NCBI GenBank assembly: GCA_946405045.1
Contig: CAMJFV010000111.1
Location: forward strand, 1 to 6,560
Source of the DNA: an uncultured Bacteroidales bacterium
Lineage (GTDB): Bacteria > Bacteroidota > Bacteroidia > Bacteroidales > Paludibacteraceae
Reading direction: 5' to 3'
DNA length: 6,560 nt
Every line of letters begins with the position of its first letter. Positions within the stretch are counted from its first letter, which is position 1. The notes under the pieces are model-generated. The model did no database searches, was not told where the DNA came from, and saw only the letters and a list, made by a program, of their open reading frames with translations. Positions 1 to 6,046 of the stretch are shown here, one piece after another. The translations under genes and the position numbers were made by a program.

Positions 1-33
1 ACGTAGTGATGAATTAAGTTCTTATATAATTAT

Positions 34-71
34 AAAAATCCTCCATATCGTTGGTGACATGGAGGATTTTT
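34..71. terminator. Bidirectional intrinsic terminator downstream of the membrane-protein gene
   Basis: A perfect 13-base-pair stem is formed by 34-46 and 59-71 around a 12-base loop. The inner loop can add three more pairs after one mismatch. The stem is GC-rich at its apex and ends in A5 on the left and T5 on the right, so each strand has a U-tract after the hairpin. On the minus strand it lies about 50 bases after the stop codon at 122. It can also stop rightward transcription entering from outside the window. The sequence left of it (1-33) is AT-rich with no recognisable gene. Confidence 0.88.
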
Positions 72-121
72 CGTCTCTTCGAAGCAGAACCCAAAATAAT
101 GGTAATTCTTCCTCAATTTGT

Positions 122-745
122 CTACCACAACTTCATTGTGGTATCAACCACAAACGGTACATACATAAAAAACAATGCCGCTTGTTCCCAAAAACCTTCA
201 TTGTTGATAAATGTGTTGCGGAATCGTTCTTTGTCGCTCATTACAAAGAAGATAAATGAAGTGAGTGCTAGCAGGAACGCTCCCATTTTAACAAAACCAA
301 CGGTTGTGTTTCCGCATTTCAGTTCCAAGATACTGTTAGTCAGCGGGAAAAACAAGAGCAACATAAATCCAATAGCAGCACCAACACCATGGATTTTTGC
401 CGAAAGTGTCAAACTATCTTTCTGCTCGTTTACACTGAATAGTCCAGAGAGTACACCCGCACCAATAGCAAATGCCAGTATTTCTACAAATTCTATCGAT
501 GCAAGCGTTGGCGAGATTGGCTTTGCCGCCTCATAATAGACAAACGCCGTGTATGTCAGTACAACACCAAGCCACAAAAGCCACAACCTATATATATGTC
601 GCACTGGACTTTCGGGGCTTCCGAGCACACTCATTGCCATTTTTCGCCAATCATAATTTTTATAGAAGAATTTCAGTATAAACGGCACAAAAAACTCGCC
701 AACCACAGTGGCAAGCAGAAGAATGTAAAACGCATTTATTGCCAT
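122..745 (-). CDS. Six-helix integral membrane protein, possibly DUF998 family
   Basis: This is a predicted inner-membrane protein of 207 residues from the ATG at 745, with unknown function. Hydrophobic segments lie at about residues 2-24, 52-71, 86-104, 116-136, 152-169 and 187-204, giving six helices and short polar loops. After helix 1 comes a basic loop with an LGSPESP motif and then R-H-I-Y-R-L-W. Helix 4 opens with IHGVGAAIGF. Both resemble DUF998-type membrane proteins from memory, but the family assignment is tentative. An in-frame TTG at 784 would add 13 residues. ATG is preferred because Bacteroidota rarely start on TTG and neither site has a Shine-Dalgarno sequence. The gene is transcribed alone, divergently from the AraC regulator, from the promoter at 819-851, and ends at the hairpin at 34-71. 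Control by that regulator is inferred from the arrangement only. Confidence 0.82.
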   Translation of the reverse strand: MAINAFYILLLATVVGEFFVPFILKFFYKNYDWRKMAMSVLGSPESPVRHIYRLWLLWLGVVLTYTAFVYYEAAKPISPTLASIEFVEILAFAIGAGVLSGLFSVNEQKDSLTLSAKIHGVGAAIGFMLLLFFPLTNSILELKCGNTTVGFVKMGAFLLALTSFIFFVMSDKERFRNTFINNEGFWEQAALFFMYVPFVVDTTMKLW

Positions 746-818
746 AATACCATAAATCAACGATTTACTAAAATTGACAGTCAAGCGTTCTCTGTCGCTC
801 GTACTTTTCTGTTTCGCA

Positions 819-851
819 CAAAATTACACTCTTTTGAATAAATTGCCCAAA
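819..851 (-). promoter_or_regulatory. Bacteroidota-type promoter for the membrane-protein gene
   Basis: On the minus strand TTTG (848-851) is followed by a 21-base spacer and then TAATTTTG (819-826). This matches the Bacteroides primary-sigma consensus of TTTG, 19-21 bases, TAnnTTTG at every defined base. Transcription would start near 814-815, giving a leader of about 69 bases to the ATG at 745, or about 30 to the TTG at 784. Confidence 0.68.
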
Positions 852-862
852 ATTCAGGTATT

Positions 863-900
863 TTTTCCCGAAACATGTTTATCTATTTGCTGTCGGAAAA
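863..900. promoter_or_regulatory. Nested palindrome and inverted repeat, possible operator
   Basis: A perfect 10-base palindrome AAACATGTTT occupies 871-880. It lies within an outer inverted repeat, TTTTCCCGA (863-871) against TCGGAAAA (893-900), which is perfect apart from one bulged C. The whole lies between the two divergent promoters and ends five bases before the regulator's -7 element, where a bound protein could block or recruit polymerase. The role as operator is inference. AraC proteins usually bind direct repeats, so another protein, or none, may use it. Confidence 0.3.
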
Positions 901-904
901 TCAA

Positions 905-912
905 TATATTTG
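905..912 (+). promoter_or_regulatory. -7 element for the AraC-family regulator
   Basis: TATATTTG matches the Bacteroidota -7 consensus TAnnTTTG exactly. No TTTG lies 19-21 bases upstream; the nearest (886-889) leaves only 15 bases. The promoter may therefore be weak or activator-dependent. The predicted start near 917 would leave only about ten leader bases before the ATG at 928. Confidence 0.45.
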
Positions 913-927
913 CAAAAACAAAAGAAA

Positions 928-1815
928 ATGAAAGAGATATATTTCGATACTGTTCAGCAGTTCAATGATTTCTACGGTTTTGAGACGCTTCATCCGTTAG
1001 TGAGTGTGGTGCGTTTCGACAAAGAACACACGCTCGACGAGTGTATGGTTCACTATGGCGTGTACGCACTGTTCTTGAAGGAGAACAAGGGTTGTAAACT
1101 CTCGTACGGCCGCACCAAATACGACTTCGACGAAATGACCGTCACTTCGTTCGCACCCGGACAGACTATCCACGTGGAGCCAAACCCTGACGTCACAATG
1201 CCCAAATGGACGGCACTGGTCTTTCACCCCGACTTTCTTGCCCGCACGCAGTTGGGACGACAGATGTCACGTTACGAATTCTTCTCCTATTCGAGCAACG
1301 AGGCTCTGCATCTATCTACCGCCGAAATTGAGATTTTCCGCAGCGTTTTGGATATGATAAGTCAAGAACTCCACCATGCCATCGACAAGCACAGTCGTGA
1401 ATTGATCGTGTCGAACATCGAACTACTACTCAACTACTGTCTACGATTCTACGACCGTCAGTTCATCACTCGTGAGGAAATCAACCATGCGACGGTGCAG
1501 CGTTTCGAGTCGCTTTTGGACGATTATTTGACCGGAAAGGCAGAAACTAACGGTATTCCAACAGTGGCTTATTTCGCTGAACAATGCAACCTTTCAGCTG
1601 GTTACTTTGGTGAGCTGGTAAAAGTGGAAACAGGCAAAACGGCACAAGATTTTATCGCAGACAAGATAATACAAAAAGCTAAAGAACTACTTAACAACCA
1701 AACGTTAAGCATCGCACAGGTGTCCGATCATCTTGGCTTTGGCTATCCTCAACATTTCATACGCTTCTTCAAACGTAAAACAGGAAAGACTCCGACAGAA
1801 TACAGAGCCGCATAG
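928..1815 (+). CDS. AraC/XylS-family transcriptional regulator
   Basis: This is a cytoplasmic DNA-binding regulator of 295 residues, a normal length for the family. The N-terminal two thirds (about 1-185) is the variable sensing and dimerisation part, with a beta-rich start resembling a cupin-like domain (the stretch around SFAPGQTIHVEP is typical). The C-terminal 90 residues carry two helix-turn-helix units. The first is at about 212-238 (VAYFAEQCNLSAGYFGELVK). The second is at about 261-289 (SIAQVSDHLGFGYPQHFIRF) and is followed by the family signature K-R-K-T-G-K-T-P-T-E-Y-R. The in-frame TTG at 910 lies inside the -7 element, so the ATG at 928, preceded by an A-rich leader usual in Bacteroidota, is chosen. 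The gene is divergent from the membrane-protein gene and is its most likely regulator. The ligand cannot be read from the sequence. Confidence 0.93.
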   Translation: MKEIYFDTVQQFNDFYGFETLHPLVSVVRFDKEHTLDECMVHYGVYALFLKENKGCKLSYGRTKYDFDEMTVTSFAPGQTIHVEPNPDVTMPKWTALVFHPDFLARTQLGRQMSRYEFFSYSSNEALHLSTAEIEIFRSVLDMISQELHHAIDKHSRELIVSNIELLLNYCLRFYDRQFITREEINHATVQRFESLLDDYLTGKAETNGIPTVAYFAEQCNLSAGYFGELVKVETGKTAQDFIADKIIQKAKELLNNQTLSIAQVSDHLGFGYPQHFIRFFKRKTGKTPTEYRAA

Positions 1816-1865
1816 GATTCGTATATATAACCTTGAATTGTGAGAATGGACTCACTTGAACAAAT

Positions 1866-1903
1866 AAAAAAGAGACGTCGCGATGCGGCGTCTCTACCTT
1901 TTA
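1866..1903. terminator. Bidirectional terminator between the convergent regulator and peptidase genes
   Basis: The 11-base-pair stem AGAGACGTCGC (1871-1881) and GCGGCGTCTCT (1885-1895), with one G-T wobble and a GAT loop, separates two convergent genes. On the minus strand the stem is followed by a run of six T and lies 20 bases after the peptidase stop, making a strong intrinsic terminator. On the plus strand the tail ACCTTTTA is weaker but still T-rich, so it probably also ends the regulator transcript. The rest of 1816-1865 shows only a 5-base-pair GTGAG/CTCAC hairpin. Confidence 0.88.
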
Positions 1904-1915
1904 TAAATTCAGCAT

Positions 1916-4024
1916 TTATTTAATGCCGTTCCTCTTCAACAAAGCATCAATAGTTGGCTCCTGACCACGGAATCTCTTATACAGAGTCATCGGATGCTCG
2001 CTGCCGCCCTTCTCCAACACTTCACGACGGAATCTCTCTGCTGTCTGCTGATTGAAGATTCCCTCTTCCTTGAACACTGCAAACGCGTCTGCGTCAAGCA
2101 CTTCTGCCCATTTGTAGCCATAGTAACCTGCAGAATAACCACCTGAGAAAATATGCGTGAAATTAGCGCTCATCAATGATGACGGTACTGAGTTCAACAA
2201 CTGTGTTTTTGCCCATGAGGTCTCCTCAAACTGCTTCACATCTCCTGTGTATGGAGTTTCAAGTGTATGCCATGCCATGTCTAGATATCCGAACGACAGC
2301 TGTCGCAATGTGAAGTAACCTGTGTTGAAATTGGCAGCACGACGAATCTTCTCAATCAACTCAGCAGGAATCTTCTCACCTGTCTTATAATGTTTCGCGA
2401 ACGAATCAAGATACTCTTTTTCCAAAGCCCAGTTTTCCATCAACTGTGATGGCAACTCCACAAAATCCCTATAGACGTTTGTGCCAGACAATGAGGCGAA
2501 ACGAGAGTTTGCCACCATTCCGTGAATTGAATGTCCAAACTCATGAAGGAATGTTGTAAGCTCATCAAATGTCAATAAAGATGGCTCATTTTCAGTAGGA
2601 CGAGTGAAATTCATCACAATTGATATATGAGGACGGGAATTTGTACCGTCTTTCTCCATCCATTGAGGCTTGAACTCTGTCATCCACGCTCCTCCACTCT
2701 TTCCTTCACGTGGATGGAAATCAGTATATAACACAGCAAGATACTTGCCATCCTTGTCGATCACGTCATAAGCCTCAACTTCTGGATGATAAACCTCTAT
2801 CTTGTCGTTCTTCACAAACTGCAATCCATACAATCGCGTCGCCAAACCAAAAACTCCTTTCTTCACATTCTCAAGTTCAAGATATGGTTTGATCTGCTCA
2901 TCGTTGATGGCATACTCCTTCTCACGCAATTTTTCCGAATAATAGCTCCAATCCCAAGGCTGGAAATCCGACTGTGCCACTGGAATAGAATAAGAAGCGG
3001 CAAAATTCTTCACAGCCTCAACCTCCTTCAACGCCGTCGGCTTATACGCAGCAAGAAGCTCATCCAACAGATTATAGACGTTTTCCTTCTTCTCTGCCAT
3101 ACGATGACGCAATATCTTGTCGGCATGACATTTATAACCCAGCAGATTCGCTATTTTAAGGCGTGTCTCAGTGATTTTTCTAAGAACTTCAATATTGTTG
3201 TTGTCTCCTGATGTGGAACGTGAATTATAGGCCAAATAAATGGTTTTTCTTAATTCACGGTTGTCTGCATATTTCATGAATGGCACATACGACGGTGCTT
3301 TCAATGTAAAGACGTAGCCGTCGAATTTTTCATTCTTCGCCTCTTCTTTCGCAGCATCTAGAATTGCCTGAGGCAAGCCACTCAATTGTGACGCATCAGC
3401 AACCTTCAGTTTATACTCATTTGTGGATTTCAACACATTCTGCTGAAACTGTAATGTAAGTGCAGAAAGCTGTTTGCTAAGTTCAGAAAACTCCTTCTGC
3501 TTGTCTGCAGGAAGAGTGGCTCCCATGTTTTCAAATGACTCGTATGTATCCTCAAGCAGTTTTTTCTCCTCTATGGAAAGATTAAGAGACTCTTTCTTAT
3601 CATATACAGCTTTAACACGCGCGAAAAGGATAGTATCCTGATAGATGACGTTGTTGTGTTCAGTCTCCTCAGGAGAGATTTCACCTGCAATATTGTCCAT
3701 TTCATCGTTGGTTTCTGCACTCAACAAGTTATAGAAACAATATTGGATATTCGACAACATTTCGCCAGAGTTCTCCAAAGCCACAATCGTATTGTCAAAT
3801 GTAGGAGGTTCCGGATTATTCTTTATCTTATCGATCTCCTTGTTATGCTCCTTCATAGCAAGACGCATAGCCTGAAGATATTCAGATGTAGGATATTGGG
3901 AAAATTTCAATGTCTGGTGAGGAGTGTCAAACACTGTCCACTTCTTGATCAATTCATTCTCATTCACTTGTGCCGTCATAACAAACCAATTAAATAACAA
4001 TATAATACTAAGTAAATTTTTCAT
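1916..4024 (-). CDS. dcp: Secreted M3-family zinc metallopeptidase, peptidyl-dipeptidase Dcp type
   Basis: This is a 702-residue M3A peptidase, predicted to cut dipeptides from the C-terminus of short peptides. The zinc site is complete. HEFGH is at 494-498, giving ligands His494 and His498 and catalytic Glu495. The third ligand is Glu523 in DFVELPSQ, 29 residues after the first His as in thimet oligopeptidase and E. coli Dcp. The substrate-side tyrosine loop GGYSAGYYGYKW (628-639) is present, with Tyr630, Tyr634 and Tyr637 matching the family's conserved tyrosines. LDADAF just after it is typical of the Dcp/OpdA group. Residues 1-18 form a signal peptide with a likely cut after TA (17-18) and no lipobox Cys, so the enzyme is probably periplasmic. 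E. coli Dcp is about 680 residues, so the length fits. It is the last gene of the leftward group, 79 bases after the biotin carrier, with no convincing promoter of its own. Confidence 0.95.
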   Translation of the reverse strand: MKNLLSIILLFNWFVMTAQVNENELIKKWTVFDTPHQTLKFSQYPTSEYLQAMRLAMKEHNKEIDKIKNNPEPPTFDNTIVALENSGEMLSNIQYCFYNLLSAETNDEMDNIAGEISPEETEHNNVIYQDTILFARVKAVYDKKESLNLSIEEKKLLEDTYESFENMGATLPADKQKEFSELSKQLSALTLQFQQNVLKSTNEYKLKVADASQLSGLPQAILDAAKEEAKNEKFDGYVFTLKAPSYVPFMKYADNRELRKTIYLAYNSRSTSGDNNNIEVLRKITETRLKIANLLGYKCHADKILRHRMAEKKENVYNLLDELLAAYKPTALKEVEAVKNFAASYSIPVAQSDFQPWDWSYYSEKLREKEYAINDEQIKPYLELENVKKGVFGLATRLYGLQFVKNDKIEVYHPEVEAYDVIDKDGKYLAVLYTDFHPREGKSGGAWMTEFKPQWMEKDGTNSRPHISIVMNFTRPTENEPSLLTFDELTTFLHEFGHSIHGMVANSRFASLSGTNVYRDFVELPSQLMENWALEKEYLDSFAKHYKTGEKIPAELIEKIRRAANFNTGYFTLRQLSFGYLDMAWHTLETPYTGDVKQFEETSWAKTQLLNSVPSSLMSANFTHIFSGGYSAGYYGYKWAEVLDADAFAVFKEEGIFNQQTAERFRREVLEKGGSEHPMTLYKRFRGQEPTIDALLKRNGIK

Positions 4025-4030
4025 AGAGCT

Positions 4031-4050
4031 TGTCTGATGAAATGTCTGAT
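4031..4050. repeat. Tandem TGTCTGAT direct repeat just upstream of the peptidase gene
   Basis: TGTCTGAT occurs at 4031-4038 and again at 4043-4050, separated by GAAA, so the two copies are 12 bases apart. They lie 7-26 bases before the peptidase ATG, in what would be its untranslated leader. This may be a protein-binding site or chance. Confidence 0.35.
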
Positions 4051-4064
4051 TTTATATATTATTG

Positions 4065-4097
4065 CAATGGGCAGACACGTGGTCTGCACCTACAATG
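4065..4097. repeat. Small palindromic element flanked by 5-base direct repeats
   Basis: The hairpin GCAGAC (4071-4076), loop ACGTG, GTCTGC (4082-4087) sits in a 23-base core (4070-4092). The core is bounded by identical CAATG copies at 4065-4069 and 4093-4097. Read on the minus strand the core starts TAGGTGCAGACC and ends GTGTCTGCC. This resembles, from memory, GTAGGGGCAGACC...TGTCTGCCC-type palindromes scattered between genes in many bacteria. The direct repeats look like an insertion footprint. There is no U-tract after the hairpin on either strand, so it is unlikely to be an intrinsic terminator. It occupies the middle of the 79-base gap between the biotin carrier and the peptidase. Confidence 0.45.
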
Positions 4098-4103
4098 TAA
4101 TCG

Positions 4104-4469
4104 TTAATTTTTTTCAATGATGACAAGAGACGTGGAACGGACCGCATTGTCACCAACAGAATAATTCACTGACTTCACAATCCCACTTACAGGAGAAAAG
4201 ATTCTGTTGTACATCTTCATCGCCTCGATGGTAGCCACCACGTCGCCCTTCTTTATCTTTTTGCCGACGGGAATGAGATCGACAATCTTTCCTGCAATGG
4301 GAGGGAAGATTTCTGATCTGCGCATGGGCGATCTTTTTTTATTTTTCTTGCGAGCAATTTCGACCGGACTGTCACATGTGATTGTCTCCACGTCCAATGT
4401 GATTTCCACATTGTCGCGAACAAAAGTCTTGTAATTAATTCCGTCGATCTCTATTTCAATCTGTTTCAT
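4104..4469 (-). CDS. Biotin carboxyl carrier protein of an acyl-CoA carboxylase or decarboxylase
   Basis: This 121-residue carrier holds covalently attached biotin and shuttles the carboxyl group to or from the carboxyltransferase encoded just upstream. The C-terminal biotinyl/lipoyl domain spans about 55-121. It has the motif E-A-M-K-M at 82-86, with Lys85 as the biotinylated residue, followed by the second half-motif FSPVSGIVKSVNYSVGD. The N-terminal 40 residues form a small beta-rich segment like that of decarboxylase gamma chains. The linker (about 40-53) is strongly basic (R-K-K-N-K-K-R-S-P-M-R-R-S) instead of the usual Ala/Pro-rich type. After MKM comes Y-N-R where E-N-E is common. An in-frame TTG at 478 bases into the 4400s (4478) would add three residues, but the ATG at 4469 is preferred. 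It begins 15 bases after the transferase stop, so the two are surely co-transcribed. The biotin carboxylase partner is not adjacent. Confidence 0.9.
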   Translation of the reverse strand: MKQIEIEIDGINYKTFVRDNVEITLDVETITCDSPVEIARKKNKKRSPMRRSEIFPPIAGKIVDLIPVGKKIKKGDVVATIEAMKMYNRIFSPVSGIVKSVNYSVGDNAVRSTSLVIIEKN

Positions 4470-4484
4470 ACACTTCAAGTGAAT

Positions 4485-6026
4485 TTATGCTGGTATTAAT
4501 CCGTGCTTTTTATGTGGACGATCCACCTTTTTGCCCCTCAATGACGCAAAAGCATCAATCACACGTCCACGTACATCCTTCGGATTCACAACATCGTCGA
4601 TATAACCTTTAGCTCCCGCCTCATATGGATTAGCATATTCACGACGGTACTCCTCAGCCATCTCTTTTTTGAACGACTCTACGTCACCGCCATTCTCAAC
4701 AATAGATTTAATCTCTTTGTGATATAGCACAGAGACCGCGCTCTCTGGTCCCATCACAGCAATCTCAGCGGTAGGAAGACAGAAAACATAATCGGCTCCG
4801 ATATGTCGGCTTCCCAACGACACATAACCGCCTCCGTATGCTTTTCTAAGCACCACTGTAACCATAGGAATTGTAGCCTCAGCATAAGCATAGAAAAGTT
4901 TTGCACCATGACGCACAGCTCCGGAATGTTCACCTTCCACACCAGGAAGACATCCAGGCACATCCATCAATGTCAACAATGGAATATTAAAAGAGTCGCA
5001 GAAACGGATGAATCTTGATGCCTTGTCGGCAGCATCAGCATCCAATGCTCCAGCAAGATAATTTGGCTGGTTTGCCACAATGCCCACCGTCGCTCCGTCC
5101 ATCCTCACAAATCCACATACAATATTAGGAGCAAACAACTCATGCACCTCAAAGAATGAATCTTCGTCAGCCAAACATTTCACTATTCCACGCACATCAT
5201 ACGGTTCTTTACCATCAGACGGAAGAATCGACTCAATGGACATATTTTTTGGCGATTCCACCGACTTTTTCGACTCTGGCATCACATCCGCACTTTGTGG
5301 AAGATAGTCAAGTAGTCGTCTTACCTGAGTAAGACATTCTTTCTCGTTTTCAGCGAAGAAATGGGCTGTACCTGCCTTTTCAGCATGGACTTTCGCACCT
5401 CCTAAATCTTCTTGTGATATAGTCTCCCCCATCACCGTCTCAACAACAGTTGGACCAGTAAGGAACATCTTTGAAATGCCATCTACCATGAAAACGAAAT
5501 CAGTCAGAGCAGGAGAATAGGCAGCTCCACCTGCACATGGTCCCATAACAACTGATATCTGAGGCACAAGACCAGACAACAAAGTGTTACGATAGAATAT
5601 CTCCCCATATCCACATAATGAATCCACACCATCCTGAATACGAGCACCACCAGAATCATTGATGCCGATTATAGGGCAACGCATTTTTGCCGCCAAATCC
5701 TGTATTTTAGTGATTTTTCTCGCATGACGTAATCCAAGGCTTCCTCCGAGCACCGTGAAATCCTGTGCAAACACACATACGTTTTTGCCACCTATTTTAG
5801 CAACTCCACAGATTACTCCATCTCCCGGTGCATCATCACCGTCTTTATGTACAAACATATCAGTCTCGCGAAATGAACCCTCGTCAACCAATAACGCGAT
5901 TCTCTCACGAGCCGTCAGCAATCCCTTGGCATGACGTTTTTCGACCGCAGCCTCACCGCCACACAATAGTGCCTTCTCTCGTCTGTTTTCAAGCTCTGTT
6001 ATCTTCTCTTTCATACGCAAATACAT
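4485..6026 (-). CDS. Acyl-CoA carboxyltransferase subunit (PccB/MmdA family)
   Basis: This cytoplasmic enzyme of 513 residues, the usual family length, moves a carboxyl group between biotin and an acyl-CoA. It has two crotonase-like halves. The N-terminal half (about 1-250) contains LTARERI (37-43), NDSGGARIQDG (123-133) and GPCAGGAAYSPA (162-173), whose glycines form an oxyanion hole. The C-terminal half (about 265-513) contains DVPGCLPG (355-362), RHGAKL (372-377), RKAYGGGY (394-401) and PTAEIAVMGPE (418-428). These fit propionyl-CoA carboxylase beta and methylmalonyl-CoA decarboxylase alpha, and the sequence does not decide between them. Val402 follows AYGGGY where propionyl-CoA carboxylases have Asp, and CLP (416-418) replaces the common AWP. 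The ATG at 6026 was chosen; a second at 6014 is possible. It lies 20 bases after the permease stop and 15 before the carrier start. No biotin carboxylase or membrane decarboxylase gene adjoins it. Confidence 0.95.
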   Translation of the reverse strand: MYLRMKEKITELENRREKALLCGGEAAVEKRHAKGLLTARERIALLVDEGSFRETDMFVHKDGDDAPGDGVICGVAKIGGKNVCVFAQDFTVLGGSLGLRHARKITKIQDLAAKMRCPIIGINDSGGARIQDGVDSLCGYGEIFYRNTLLSGLVPQISVVMGPCAGGAAYSPALTDFVFMVDGISKMFLTGPTVVETVMGETISQEDLGGAKVHAEKAGTAHFFAENEKECLTQVRRLLDYLPQSADVMPESKKSVESPKNMSIESILPSDGKEPYDVRGIVKCLADEDSFFEVHELFAPNIVCGFVRMDGATVGIVANQPNYLAGALDADAADKASRFIRFCDSFNIPLLTLMDVPGCLPGVEGEHSGAVRHGAKLFYAYAEATIPMVTVVLRKAYGGGYVSLGSRHIGADYVFCLPTAEIAVMGPESAVSVLYHKEIKSIVENGGDVESFKKEMAEEYRREYANPYEAGAKGYIDDVVNPKDVRGRVIDAFASLRGKKVDRPHKKHGLIPA

Positions 6027-6046
6027 CTACATTTATAGATTGTGCA

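Noticed and set aside
123..143. An 8-base-pair inverted repeat TACCACAA/TTGTGGTA over the end of the membrane-protein gene
   Set aside because: No U-tract follows it on either strand, it is mostly coding, and the strong hairpin at 34-71 already explains termination.
51..536. A 161-codon plus-strand open frame opposite the membrane-protein gene
   Set aside because: Its product has no coherent domain or helix pattern, it starts inside the terminator hairpin, and the minus strand gives a well-formed six-helix protein over the same bases.
2786..3211. A 141-codon plus-strand frame inside the peptidase gene
   Set aside because: It lies antisense to a highly conserved M3 catalytic protein, has no promoter or leader, and its sequence is low in recognisable features.
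4061..4068. An 8-base palindrome ATTGCAAT next to the hairpin element
   Set aside because: A palindrome this short is expected by chance in AT-rich intergenic DNA, and part of it is the CAATG repeat already described.
4471..4481. An 11-base inverted repeat CACTT-C-AAGTG in the gap between the carboxyltransferase and carrier genes
   Set aside because: It is short and could easily arise by chance in a 15-base spacer; there is no other sign of regulation there.
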